Shown: one piece after another, positions 1-7,366 of the stretch
Layout of the letters: each line of letters starts with the position of its first letter
Numbering within the stretch: position 1 is the first letter of the stretch
From: Actinomycetes bacterium
GTDB lineage: Bacteria > Actinomycetota > Actinomycetes > Actinomycetales > Cellulomonadaceae
Assembly (NCBI GenBank): GCA_023428465.1
Contig: JAEYXM010000212.1
Location: 1-15,810 of the forward strand
Reading direction: 5' to 3'
DNA length: 15,810 nucleotides
Position numbers and translations under genes: made by a program
Notes under the pieces: generated by a model
The model's database searches: none
Seen by the model: only the letters and a program-made list of their open reading frames with translations
Told to the model about the DNA's origin: nothing

Positions 1-904
1 GGGGGATCCGGACGGCCGAGAGGACCTTCTCCTTCTCCGCCCGCAGCGCGTCGGCGTCGAAGGAGACGGGCTCCTCCATCGCCGTCAGGGCGAGGAGCTG
101 CAGCAGGTGGTTCTGGATGACGTCGCGCGCGGCGCCGATCCCGTCGTAGTACCCGGCACGGCCGCCGATCCCGATGTCCTCCGCCATCGTGATCTGCACG
201 TGGTCGACGTAGTGGGCGTTCCAGATCGGCTCGAACAGCTGGTTGGCGAACCGCAGCGCCAGCATGTTCTGGACGGTCTCCTTGCCCAGGTAGTGGTCGA
301 TGCGGAAGACCGACTCCGGTGCGAAGACCTCCGAGACCACGTCGTTCAGCTCGCGCGCCGAAGCCAGGTCGTGGCCGAACGGCTTCTCGACGACGACGCG
401 CCGCCACGCGCCCGCGTGCTCCTGGGAGAGCCCGGACCGCGCGAGCTGGCGGCACACGAGCGGGAACGACCGCGGGGGCACGGAGAGGTAGAACGCGTGG
501 TTCCCGCCGGTACCGCGCTCGGCATCGAGCTCCGCGACGGTCGTGCTGAGGCGGTCGAACGCGTCGTCGTCGTCGAACTCGCCCTGGACGAAGCGAATGC
601 CCTCGGCGAGCTGGGCCCACGTGGCCTCACGGAAGGGCGTGCGGGCGTTCGCCTTGACCGCGTCGTGCACGACCTGGGCGAAGTCCTGGTTCTCCCAGTC
701 GCGGCGGGCGAAGCCGGTGAGGGCGAAGCCCGGCGGGAGGAGGCCGCGGTTCGCGAGGTCGTACACCGCGGGCATGAGCTTGCGGCGGGCCAGGTCCCCG
801 GTGACCCCGAAGATCACGAGGCCGCACGGGCCGGCGATACGCGGGAGGCGACGGTCGCGCGGGTCGCGCAGCGGGTTGGCCGCCGCGGCGCCCGTCGGGC
901 TCAC
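1..904 (-). CDS. zwf: Glucose-6-phosphate 1-dehydrogenase (partial, 3' end beyond window)
   Basis: Catalyses the NADP-dependent oxidation of glucose 6-phosphate to 6-phosphogluconolactone, the entry step of the oxidative pentose phosphate pathway, in the cytoplasm. About 301 N-terminal residues are visible; the family is usually near 500, so the C-terminal part runs off the left edge. The nucleotide-binding motif GVTGDLARRK lies near residues 33-42. The substrate-binding motif RIDHYLGKE, with the conserved catalytic-site histidine region, lies near residues 201-209. The GTG start at 904 is chosen because GTGA overlaps the tal stop by 4 bases, a GGAG sits 7 bases upstream (912-915), and the N-terminus has the usual short extension before the Rossmann fold. 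It is last in the visible tkt-tal-zwf order and is probably translationally coupled to tal. In related actinobacteria opcA and pgl follow, which would lie outside this window. Confidence 0.95.
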   Translation of the reverse strand, partial: MSPTGAAAANPLRDPRDRRLPRIAGPCGLVIFGVTGDLARRKLMPAVYDLANRGLLPPGFALTGFARRDWENQDFAQVVHDAVKANARTPFREATWAQLAEGIRFVQGEFDDDDAFDRLSTTVAELDAERGTGGNHAFYLSVPPRSFPLVCRQLARSGLSQEHAGAWRRVVVEKPFGHDLASARELNDVVSEVFAPESVFRIDHYLGKETVQNMLALRFANQLFEPIWNAHYVDHVQITMAEDIGIGGRAGYYDGIGAARDVIQNHLLQLLALTAMEEPVSFDADALRAEKEKVLSAVRIP

Positions 905-2040
905 GCGCCGGCTCCGCGCAGGCCGTCGCGGACGGAGGCGATCAGCTCGGCCCAGCTCGCCTCGAACTTCGCGACGCCCTGTGTCTCGAGCTCGTCCGTG
1001 ACGTCGTCGAGCACGATGCCGAGTGCCGCCAGGTCCGCGAGGCGCCGGCGCGCGTCGTCGTAGGTGCCGCGCACGGTGTCCCCGGTGACGGTGGCGTGCT
1101 GCGCCACGGCCTCGAGCGTCGTGCCCGGCATGGTGTTGACGACGCCGGGTGCGACGAGCCCGTCGACGTACCGCGTGCTGGAGTAGGTCTTGTCCTTGAC
1201 GCCCGTCGAGGCCCACAAGGGCCGCTGCGGGCGGGCTCCCGCTGCGGCGAGGCCCCGCCAGCGGTCCCCGGCGACGTAGTGCTCGTACACCTCGTAGGCG
1301 AGGCGGGCGTTCGCGACGGCGATCGTCCCGCGCAGGTCGGCGGCGTCGGGAGTGCCGAGGGCGTCGAGGCGCGCGTCCACGGCGGTGTCGACGCGCGAGA
1401 CGAAGAACGACGCCACCGAGTCGATCGCGGAGAGGTCGTGCCCGGACGCGGCGGCCCGCTCGAGGCCCTCGGTGTACGCGTCGAGGACACCCCGGTAGCG
1501 GTCGAGGGAGAAGATCAGGGTCACGTTGACGTTGATGCCCTCGGCCGTGGCGGCAGCGATCGCCGGCAGGCCTGGTTCCGTCGCCGGGATCTTGATGTAC
1601 AGATTCGGGCGGTCGACGGCCTGCCAGAGGCGTCGGGCCATCTCGACCGTGCCGACGGTGTCCCTGGCCAGCGACGGGGCGACCTCGAGGGACACCCGCC
1701 CGTCGAGCCCTCCGGAGCTGCGGTGCAGGCCCGCGAAGAGGTCGCAGGCGTCCCGGACGTCCGTGACCATGAGCTCGAGCGCGGCCTCGTCGACGTCGGT
1801 GCCGGCGGCTGCGAGCTCGCGCAGCTGGGCGTCGTAGGCGCTGCCCTCCGCCATCGCCGCGGCGAAGATCGTCGGGTTGCTCGTCACGCCGACGACGCCG
1901 CGCTCGGTGACGAGGCGGGCGAGCTCCCCGCTCGAGAGGAGCTCACGTGAGAGGTCGTCGAGCCAGACGGCGACGCCCTCGGTGCGTAGTCGTGCGAGGG
2001 GAGCGGGCAGGCGGGCGGGGTCCGGTCGGAGGTCGGTCAC
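901..2040 (-). CDS. tal: Transaldolase
   Basis: Transfers a dihydroxyacetone unit from sedoheptulose 7-phosphate to glyceraldehyde 3-phosphate, giving erythrose 4-phosphate and fructose 6-phosphate, in the non-oxidative pentose phosphate pathway. The 379-residue length fits the long actinobacterial and cyanobacterial type. Visible motifs are WLDDLSR (26-32, with the catalytic Asp region), TSNPT (53-57) and NLYIKIPAT (146-154), where K150 is the expected Schiff-base lysine. The GTG start is supported by a near-perfect Shine-Dalgarno, GAGAGGAG at 2047-2054, with 6 bases of spacing. It lies 63 bases after tkt, separated by a strong hairpin, and overlaps zwf by 4 bases. Identification is secure from the motifs and neighbours. 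Confidence 0.97.
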   Translation of the reverse strand: MTDLRPDPARLPAPLARLRTEGVAVWLDDLSRELLSSGELARLVTERGVVGVTSNPTIFAAAMAEGSAYDAQLRELAAAGTDVDEAALELMVTDVRDACDLFAGLHRSSGGLDGRVSLEVAPSLARDTVGTVEMARRLWQAVDRPNLYIKIPATEPGLPAIAAATAEGINVNVTLIFSLDRYRGVLDAYTEGLERAAASGHDLSAIDSVASFFVSRVDTAVDARLDALGTPDAADLRGTIAVANARLAYEVYEHYVAGDRWRGLAAAGARPQRPLWASTGVKDKTYSSTRYVDGLVAPGVVNTMPGTTLEAVAQHATVTGDTVRGTYDDARRRLADLAALGIVLDDVTDELETQGVAKFEASWAELIASVRDGLRGAGA

Positions 2041-2046
2041 GTCGGG

Positions 2047-2054
2047 CTCCTCTC
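2047..2054 (-). promoter_or_regulatory. Ribosome binding site of tal
   Basis: On the minus strand this reads GAGAGGAG, six bases before the GTG start of tal. It is the strongest Shine-Dalgarno in the minus-strand block. It shows that tal has independent translation initiation and does not rely on coupling to tkt. Confidence 0.75.
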
Positions 2055-2062
2055 GTGCGGGA

Positions 2063-2092
2063 GGTCCCGGCCGGCCGTGACCGGCGGGGACC
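2063..2092 (-). terminator. Strong tkt-tal intercistronic hairpin, possible partial terminator or attenuator
   Basis: Two complementary blocks, GGTCCC/GGGACC (outer, 6 pairs) and GCCGG/CCGGC (inner, 5 pairs), are separated by one mismatch and close a 6-base loop. The hairpin begins about 12 bases after the tkt stop and ends 8 bases before the tal Shine-Dalgarno. No T-run follows it, so it is not a textbook Rho-independent terminator. It may reduce read-through from tkt or stabilise one processed mRNA. The structure is seen in the sequence; its role is inference. Confidence 0.5.
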
Positions 2093-2103
2093 CCACCTGG
2101 GAC

Positions 2104-4257
2104 TCAGAGGTCGCCCGTGCCACCCTCGGTCGGCCGCGCAGGGCCGCCCGGCGCGGCGTCGGTGTCCTCGAGCGACGCACGCGCGGCCGCGACGACGGCC
2201 TGGGCCGTGATCCCGAACTCCGTGTACAGACGCTCGTAGTCCGCCGACGCACCGAAGTGCTCGAGCGAGATGCACCGACCGGCGTCGCCGACGAGCTCGC
2301 GCCAGCCGAGGGCCAGACCGGCCTCGACCGAGACGCGCGCCCGCACCGAGGCCGGCAGCACGGACTCACGGTAAGCCGGGTCCTGCTCATCGAACCACTC
2401 GCGGCACGGGACGCTCACCACGCGGGTGGCAACGCCCTCGGCCTGGAGGGTCTCGCGGGCCTCGAGCGCGATCTGCACCTCGGAGCCGGTCGCGAGCAGG
2501 ATGACCTGCGGCGCACCGCCGGTCGCCTCCGCGAGGACGTACGCGCCCTTGGCGACGCCCGACGCCGCGGCGAGGGTCTCGCCCTCGGCCGCGCCCTCGC
2601 CGCGCTCGTACGTGGGCACGTTCTGGCGCGTGAGGATGAGGCCCGCCGGGTTCGACGTGCGCTCGAGGATGGTCCGCCACGCCCACGACGTCTCGTTGGC
2701 GTCGGCCGGCCGCACGACGTCGAGGCCGGGGATCGCACGCAGCGCGGCGAGGTGCTCGACGGGCTGGTGCGTCGGGCCGTCCTCGCCGAGGCCGATCGAG
2801 TCGTGCGTCCACACGAACGTGACCGGGAGCTGCATGAGCGCGGCCAGGCGGACCGCGGGCCGCATGTAGTCGCTGAACACGAGGAACGTGCCGCCGTAGG
2901 GCCGGGTGCCGCCGTGCAGCGCGATGCCGTTGAGGATCGAGCCCATGGCGTGCTCACGGATGCCGAAGTGCAGCGTGCGGCCGTACGGGTTGCCGTTCCA
3001 CGACTTGGTGGAGCGGTGCTCGGGGATGAAGGACGGCTCGCCCTTCATCGTGGTGTTGTTCGAGCCGGCGAGGTCGGCGGAGCCGCCCCACAGCTCGGGG
3101 AGCACCGGGGCCAGGGCGCTCAGCACGCTCCCGGAGGCCGACCGCGTCGCGACGGCCTTGCCGGCCGGGAACACGGGCAGCGCGTCCGCCCAGCCTGCGG
3201 GGAGCGAACCGCTCGCGAGACGGTCGAACAGCTCGGCACGGTCCGGGTTCGCCGTCCGCCACGCGGCGAACGTGCGGTCCCACTCGGCGTGCGCCTCGCC
3301 GCCGCGCGTCGCGACGCCGCGCATGTGCTCGAGGACGTCGTCGTCGACGGCGAAGCTGCGCTCCCGGTCGAAGCCGAGGGCCTCCTTGAGTGCGGCAACC
3401 TCGTCGGCGCCGAGCGCGGAGCCGTGGATGGCGCCGGTGTTCTGCTTGGTCGGCGACGGCCAGCCGATGATCGTGCGCAGGGCGATGATCGAGGGCTTGC
3501 CGGTCTCGGCCTTGGCGGCGGCGAGCGCCGCGCCGAGGGACTCGACGTCCTCGCGGTAGGCGCCGCCCGCGGTCCAGTCGACGCGCTGGGTGTGCCAGCC
3601 GTACGACGCGTACCGGCCGAGCACGTCCTCGCTGAACGCGACGTCGGTGTCGTCCTCGATGGAGATGTGGTTGTCGTCGTAGATGACGACGAGGTTGCCG
3701 AGCTCCTGGTGGCCGGCGAGCGAGGACGCCTCGGCGGTCACGCCCTCCTGGAGGTCGCCGTCACCAGCGATGACCCAGATGGTGTGGTCGAACGGGCTGG
3801 TGCCGGGTGCCGCCTCGGGGTCGAACAGGCCGCGCTCCCGGCGCGCCGCCATTGCCATGCCGACGGCGGAGGCGAGGCCCTGGCCGAGCGGACCGGTGGT
3901 GATCTCGACACCGTCGGTGTGCTTGTACTCCGGGTGGCCCGGGGTCTTCGAGCCCCACGTGCGCAGGCTGGCGATGTCGTCGAGCGACAGGTCGTAGCCG
4001 GATGCGAAGAGCTGCAGGTACAGGGTGAGCGAGGAGTGCCCCGCCGACAGGACGAAACGGTCCCGCCCGGCCCAGTGCGAGTCCTTCGGGTCGTGGCGCA
4101 GGAAGCGCTGGAAGAGCAGGTACGCGACGGGCGCGAGGCTCATCGCGGTGCCCGGGTGGCCGTTGCCGACCTTCTGGACGGCGTCGGCCGCGAGCACGCG
4201 GAGCGTGTCGACGGCGCGGGCGTCCGCGTCGGTCCACTCGAGGGGGGCGGAGTTCAC
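2104..4257 (-). CDS. tkt: Transketolase
   Basis: Thiamine-diphosphate enzyme that moves two-carbon ketol units between sugar phosphates in the non-oxidative pentose phosphate pathway and so supplies erythrose 4-phosphate and ribose 5-phosphate. At 717 residues it is full length. Motifs: GNGHPGTAMSLAP (31-43), SAGHSS (71-76), GPLGQG (122-127), the ThDP motif GDGDLQEG (165-172) ending in DDN (194-196), the catalytic glutamate in GIREHAMG (E435), and HDSIGLGEDGPTHQP (485-499). The GTG start is the only one that fits the family N-terminus. The nearest purine-rich stretch, GAGGA, is only 3 bases away, while CAGGAA sits about 9 bases upstream, so the effective ribosome site is uncertain. It is first in the tkt-tal-zwf group and divergent from ctaB. 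The leader holds two strong dyads and may be regulated. Confidence 0.97.
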   Translation of the reverse strand: MNSAPLEWTDADARAVDTLRVLAADAVQKVGNGHPGTAMSLAPVAYLLFQRFLRHDPKDSHWAGRDRFVLSAGHSSLTLYLQLFASGYDLSLDDIASLRTWGSKTPGHPEYKHTDGVEITTGPLGQGLASAVGMAMAARRERGLFDPEAAPGTSPFDHTIWVIAGDGDLQEGVTAEASSLAGHQELGNLVVIYDDNHISIEDDTDVAFSEDVLGRYASYGWHTQRVDWTAGGAYREDVESLGAALAAAKAETGKPSIIALRTIIGWPSPTKQNTGAIHGSALGADEVAALKEALGFDRERSFAVDDDVLEHMRGVATRGGEAHAEWDRTFAAWRTANPDRAELFDRLASGSLPAGWADALPVFPAGKAVATRSASGSVLSALAPVLPELWGGSADLAGSNNTTMKGEPSFIPEHRSTKSWNGNPYGRTLHFGIREHAMGSILNGIALHGGTRPYGGTFLVFSDYMRPAVRLAALMQLPVTFVWTHDSIGLGEDGPTHQPVEHLAALRAIPGLDVVRPADANETSWAWRTILERTSNPAGLILTRQNVPTYERGEGAAEGETLAAASGVAKGAYVLAEATGGAPQVILLATGSEVQIALEARETLQAEGVATRVVSVPCREWFDEQDPAYRESVLPASVRARVSVEAGLALGWRELVGDAGRCISLEHFGASADYERLYTEFGITAQAVVAAARASLEDTDAAPGGPARPTEGGTGDL

Positions 4258-4272
4258 GAATCCTCATTCCTG

Positions 4273-4290
4273 CCCGGAGCGTCCTCCGGG
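4273..4290 (-). promoter_or_regulatory. Perfect hairpin in the tkt leader, next to the start
   Basis: CCCGGAG and CTCCGGG form a perfect 7-pair stem around a 4-base loop. It sits 15 bases upstream of the tkt GTG, directly before the purine-rich ribosome-binding stretch. In mRNA it would limit or shape ribosome access. No known riboswitch class is recognised. Confidence 0.5.
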
Positions 4291-4306
4291 TACGTTGGTC
4301 GGGCGA

Positions 4307-4327
4307 GTACGTCCGCGCGGGACGTAC
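4307..4327. promoter_or_regulatory. Perfect 21-base dyad in the tkt-ctaB divergent region (operator candidate)
   Basis: GTACGTCC-N5-GGACGTAC is a perfect inverted repeat with 8-base arms, between two divergent genes. A further GTACGT copy lies at 4290-4295. It could be a binding site for a dimeric regulator, or a second hairpin in the tkt leader, because it falls downstream of the candidate tkt -10. Regulator unknown. Confidence 0.5.
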
Positions 4328-4380
4328 GGGTCGAGGCGGGTCCACGGCGAGGCGCCCATCGGCCGGTGGCTGCCTGTCCG

Positions 4381-4386
4381 AGCCTA
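4381..4386 (-). promoter_or_regulatory. Candidate -10 element of the tkt promoter
   Basis: TAGGCT on the minus strand fits the actinobacterial TANNNT -10 pattern and is the only such hexamer on that strand between the two divergent genes. No convincing -35 is seen, which is common in GC-rich actinobacteria. It would give a leader of roughly 115 bases containing both dyads. Confidence 0.4.
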
Positions 4387-4459
4387 GCGGGACGGGGCGC
4401 CGTCGGCGGACTGGCTCACGGCCCGGACGGCCCGACGCCGGTCGTGGCCGCCTCCGTCG

Positions 4460-4465
4460 TACCAT
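4460..4465 (+). promoter_or_regulatory. Candidate -10 element for ctaB overlapping the first possible ATG
   Basis: TACCAT fits TANNNT and overlaps the ATG at 4464. If it is a real -10, transcription would start near 4472 and the true ctaB start would be the GTG at 4500, which has GGAG (4486-4489) 10 bases upstream. No clear -35 is present. Confidence 0.3.
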
Positions 4466-5450
4466 GAGGGCACCGTCTGAAGATCGGAGCCCGCACCTCG
4501 TGCGCACCGCCTCCCCAGCGCCCGCCGCGGCGCCCGACGGGCACGCCGGTGCCCGGACGGGCGCGGCGGTCTGGTCGACGCTCCGGGCCTACATCGCTCT
4601 CACGAAGCCGCGCATCATCGAGCTGCTGCTGGTCACGACGATCCCGACCATGCTCCTGGCGGAGCGCGGGTTCCCGCCGATCGGCCTCGTCATCGCGACG
4701 CTCGTCGGTGGCACTGCCGCTGCCGGCGCGGCCAACGCGCTCAACCAGTACTTCGACCGGGACATCGACGGGGTGATGCATCGGACCAGGCGGCGCCCCC
4801 TGGTCACCGGAACGGCGAGCCCCGAGGGCGCGCTCATCTTCGGCATCGTCCTCGCGGTGGCGTCGCTGGTCTGGTTCGCCGTCCTGGTGAACTGGCTCGC
4901 GACGGCGCTGACCGCAGCGGCGATCGTCATGTACGTGGTCGGCTACACGCTGGTGCTCAAGCGGCGCACACCACAGAACATCGTGTGGGGCGGCGCGGCG
5001 GGCTGCATGCCCGTCCTCATCGGGTGGGCCGCAGTGGAGGAGCGCCTCGACTGGGCGCCGTTCGCGCTCTTCGCCGTGGTGTTCTTCTGGACGCCGCCGC
5101 ACTACTGGCCGCTGTCGATGCGCTTCCGGCGGGACTACGCGGCCGCCGGCGTGCCGATGCTGCCGGTCGTGGCGGGCAACGTCCGGGTCGCGTGGGAGAT
5201 GCTGGCGTACTCCGTCGCGATGGTCGCCGCCTCGCTCGCGCTCGTGCCGCTGGCGTCGATGAGCTGGCTCTACGTGGTGGCCGCGGGCGCGGCGGGCGCG
5301 TGGTTCCTGTGGCTCGCCGTGGACGTGCTGCAGCGCGCGCGTCGTCCGCGGCCGGGTCGGCCGCTCAAGGAGATGCGCCTCTTCCACGGCTCGATCACCT
5401 ACCTGACGATCGTGTTCCTGGCCGTCGCCATCGACCCGGTGCTGATGTGA
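4464..5450 (+). CDS. ctaB: Protoheme IX farnesyltransferase (heme O synthase)
   Basis: Integral membrane prenyltransferase that attaches a farnesyl group to heme b, giving heme O for aa3-type cytochrome oxidase. The UbiA-family signature NxxxDxxxD is N94-D98-D102 within NQYFDRDID. A second conserved block, KRRTPQNIVWGG (166-177), and FFWTPPHYW (207-215) followed by DYAAAGVPMLPV (224-235) are diagnostic for this family. Several hydrophobic segments alternate through the 328 residues. The ATG at 4464 gives the longest frame but has no ribosome site. An in-frame GTG at 4500 (residue 13) has better initiation context and removes only a variable, uncharged-poor leader, so the true start may be there. 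It is divergent from tkt, as in mycobacteria, and overlaps xerD by 4 bases. Confidence 0.95.
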   Translation: MRAPSEDRSPHLVRTASPAPAAAPDGHAGARTGAAVWSTLRAYIALTKPRIIELLLVTTIPTMLLAERGFPPIGLVIATLVGGTAAAGAANALNQYFDRDIDGVMHRTRRRPLVTGTASPEGALIFGIVLAVASLVWFAVLVNWLATALTAAAIVMYVVGYTLVLKRRTPQNIVWGGAAGCMPVLIGWAAVEERLDWAPFALFAVVFFWTPPHYWPLSMRFRRDYAAAGVPMLPVVAGNVRVAWEMLAYSVAMVAASLALVPLASMSWLYVVAAGAAGAWFLWLAVDVLQRARRPRPGRPLKEMRLFHGSITYLTIVFLAVAIDPVLM

Positions 5451-6436
5451 CCGTGGCCGGGGCGGACGTCGACGGGGCGCCGGTCCCGGTGCCGGGCGGT
5501 CGCGGGCCGCGGGCCGTCGAGCGGGCGCTCGAGGCCTACCTGGACCACCTTGCCGTCGAGCGGGGGCTCGCGGGCAACACCCTGTCCGCGTACCGCCGGG
5601 ACCTGTCCCGGTACGTGGCGTTCCTGATCGCGCGCGGGCGCGTGACGATGGACGACATCGCCGAGGCCGACGTGCGCGACCACGTCGCCGCCCTGCGGGC
5701 CGGGGACGACGAGCACCGGCCGCTCGCGGCGTCGTCGACGGCACGCGTCGTGGCCGCGGTCCACGGGTGGCACCGCTTCGGCGCGGCCGAGGGGTGGTGC
5801 GGGTCGGACCCGTCGCGCGCCGTCCGGCCGCCCGCCCAGCCGCGGCGCCTGCCGCGGGCGATGAGCGTGACGGAGGTCGAGCGACTGCTCGAGGCCGCGG
5901 GTCTCGGAGAGGGTGCGGTGCCGCTGCGCGACCGCGCGCTCCTGGAGCTCGCGTACTCGACGGGCGCGCGCATCGGGGAGGTCGTGGGCCTCGACGTCGA
6001 CGACCTCGACCTCGACGCGTCGGCTGCGTCGGTGCGGCTGCTCGGCAAGGGCAGCAAGGAGCGCGTCGTGCCGGTGGGCTCGTACGCGCGCGACGCCGTC
6101 GACGCCTACCTGGTGCGGGCCCGGCCGGTGCTCGCGGCGGGGGGCCGGGGGATCGCGGCGGTCTTCCTCAACACGCGTGGCGCGCGCCTCAGCCGGCAGA
6201 GCGCGTGGGCGGTGCTGCGCCATGCCGCGCGTCGGGCCGGGATCGACGACGACGTCTCGCCGCACACCCTGCGGCACTCGTTCGCGACGCACATGCTCGC
6301 CGGGGGAGCGGACGTCCGCGTGGTCCAGGAGCTCCTCGGGCACGCGTCGGTGACGACCACGCAGATCTACACGCACGTCACCGCCGACGCGCTGCGCGAG
6401 GTGTACGCGATGGCCCACCCGCGGGCCCTCGCCTGA
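5447..6436 (+). CDS. xerD: Site-specific tyrosine recombinase XerD
   Basis: Recombinase that, with XerC and FtsK in known systems, resolves chromosome dimers at dif. The 329 residues contain an N-terminal SAM-like core-binding domain (about 22-125) and a C-terminal catalytic domain. The full catalytic set is visible: R175 in STGARIGE, K201 in GKGSKER, H273 and R276 in SPHTLRHSFATHML, H299 in LLGHASV, and the nucleophile Y308 in TTTQIYTHV. The GTG at 5447 forms GTGA with the ctaB stop (4-base overlap); another GTG lies at 5453. The placement before parA-scpA-scpB and the chromosomal-type motifs argue for XerD, not a phage integrase. XerC is the alternative paralogue, less likely given this neighbourhood. 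Confidence 0.93.
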   Translation: MTVAGADVDGAPVPVPGGRGPRAVERALEAYLDHLAVERGLAGNTLSAYRRDLSRYVAFLIARGRVTMDDIAEADVRDHVAALRAGDDEHRPLAASSTARVVAAVHGWHRFGAAEGWCGSDPSRAVRPPAQPRRLPRAMSVTEVERLLEAAGLGEGAVPLRDRALLELAYSTGARIGEVVGLDVDDLDLDASAASVRLLGKGSKERVVPVGSYARDAVDAYLVRARPVLAAGGRGIAAVFLNTRGARLSRQSAWAVLRHAARRAGIDDDVSPHTLRHSFATHMLAGGADVRVVQELLGHASVTTTQIYTHVTADALREVYAMAHPRALA

Positions 6437-6484
6437 CACCCTGGGCGTCCCTGTGTCGGCCCTGGTGCGGGGCCCGCGCTGCGG

Positions 6485-6490
6485 TAGCCT
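6485..6490 (+). promoter_or_regulatory. Candidate -10 element for leaderless parA
   Basis: TAGCCT fits the TANNNT -10 pattern and lies exactly 6 bases before the parA GTG at 6497. That spacing would place the transcription start on the start codon itself. The same hexamer recurs upstream of aroH. The -35 is not clear (CTGGTG at 6462-6467 is a weak match). Confidence 0.45.
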
Positions 6491-6496
6491 CGGGCC

Positions 6497-7366
6497 GTGA
6501 GCAGGCAGGAGCGCTTCGAGGAGCTGGCGACCGACCCCACGGGCCGCGCGGTCCCCGACTTCCCGGTCCCTGCACCGCTGGACAGCCATGGTCCGGCCCG
6601 CATCATCGCCCTGTGCAACCAGAAGGGCGGCGTCGGCAAGACGACGACCACGATCAACCTCGGCGCCGCGCTCGCCGAGTACGGCCGTCGCGTGCTCATC
6701 GTCGACTTCGACCCGCAGGGGGCCGCGTCGGTGGGCCTCGGGGTGAACCCGCACGAGCTGGACCAGACGGTCTACACGCTGCTCATGGAGCGCGGTGCGC
6801 ACCTGCCGGACATCGTGCGCCGTACGGCGGTGCCGGGCCTGGACGTGGTGCCCGCCAACATCGACCTGTCGGCGGCGGAGGTGCAGCTCGTCGGTGAGGT
6901 CGCCCGCGAGTCGGTCCTCGCGCGTGCCCTGCGGCCCGCGGAGGCCGAGTACGACGTCGTGCTCATCGACTGCCAGCCCTCGCTCGGCCTGCTGACCGTG
7001 AACGCGCTCACCGCTGCGCACGGCGTCCTGATCCCGCTCGAGTGCGAGTTCTTCGCACTGCGCGGCGTCGCCCTGCTCATCGAGACGGTCGAGAAGGTGC
7101 GCGACCGGCTCAACCCGCGTCTGCAGATCGACGGAATCGTCGGCACCATGCACGACCCGCGGACCCTCCACTCGCGCGAGGTGCTCAGCCGGGTGCGCGA
7201 GGCGTTCGGGAACCAGCTCATGCACACGGTGATCGGGCGGACGGTGAAGTTCCCCGACTCCTCGGTGGCGGCGGAGCCCATCACGACGTACGCACCGAAC
7301 CACGCGGGCGCGGAGGCGTACCGCCAGCTCGCCCGCGAGCTGGTGGCGCGCGGCGATGCCGCCTGA
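6497..7366 (+). CDS. parA: ParA/Soj-family ATPase of the scpAB operon
   Basis: Deviant Walker-type ATPase of 289 residues. It has the signature lysine motif KGGVGKTT (43-50), the Walker A' stretch VDFDPQG (69-75) and a Walker B-like LIDCQPSLG (156-164). About 34 N-terminal residues precede the core. ParA proteins switch between nucleotide states on DNA and normally pair with a ParB; no parB lies in this window, so this is probably a second, non-ori ParA paralogue like the one next to scpA in mycobacteria. The GTG start has no Shine-Dalgarno but sits 6 bases after TAGCCT, which suggests a leaderless transcript. The gene overlaps scpA by 11 bases. The family is certain; the exact role (segregation, condensin loading or other) is inferred. 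Confidence 0.93.
   Translation: MSRQERFEELATDPTGRAVPDFPVPAPLDSHGPARIIALCNQKGGVGKTTTTINLGAALAEYGRRVLIVDFDPQGAASVGLGVNPHELDQTVYTLLMERGAHLPDIVRRTAVPGLDVVPANIDLSAAEVQLVGEVARESVLARALRPAEAEYDVVLIDCQPSLGLLTVNALTAAHGVLIPLECEFFALRGVALLIETVEKVRDRLNPRLQIDGIVGTMHDPRTLHSREVLSRVREAFGNQLMHTVIGRTVKFPDSSVAAEPITTYAPNHAGAEAYRQLARELVARGDAA

Noticed and set aside
107..1063. Open frame of about 320 codons on the plus strand opposite zwf
   Set aside because: The minus strand encodes G6PDH with its NADP and substrate motifs, and the plus-strand product has no family features.
2077..4467. Open frame of about 800 codons on the plus strand opposite tkt
   Set aside because: Transketolase on the minus strand has every catalytic motif. 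The plus-strand product is Arg/Gly/Val-rich shadow sequence.
5447..6436. xerD as a phage or integrative-element integrase
   Set aside because: No att-like repeats, tRNA, excisionase or phage genes lie nearby. Length, motifs and the parA-scpAB context fit chromosomal XerD.
6437..6484. Terminator between xerD and parA
   Set aside because: The best stem, GGCCC/GGGCC at 6458-6474, has only 5 pairs and a 7-base loop with no T-run, too weak to call.
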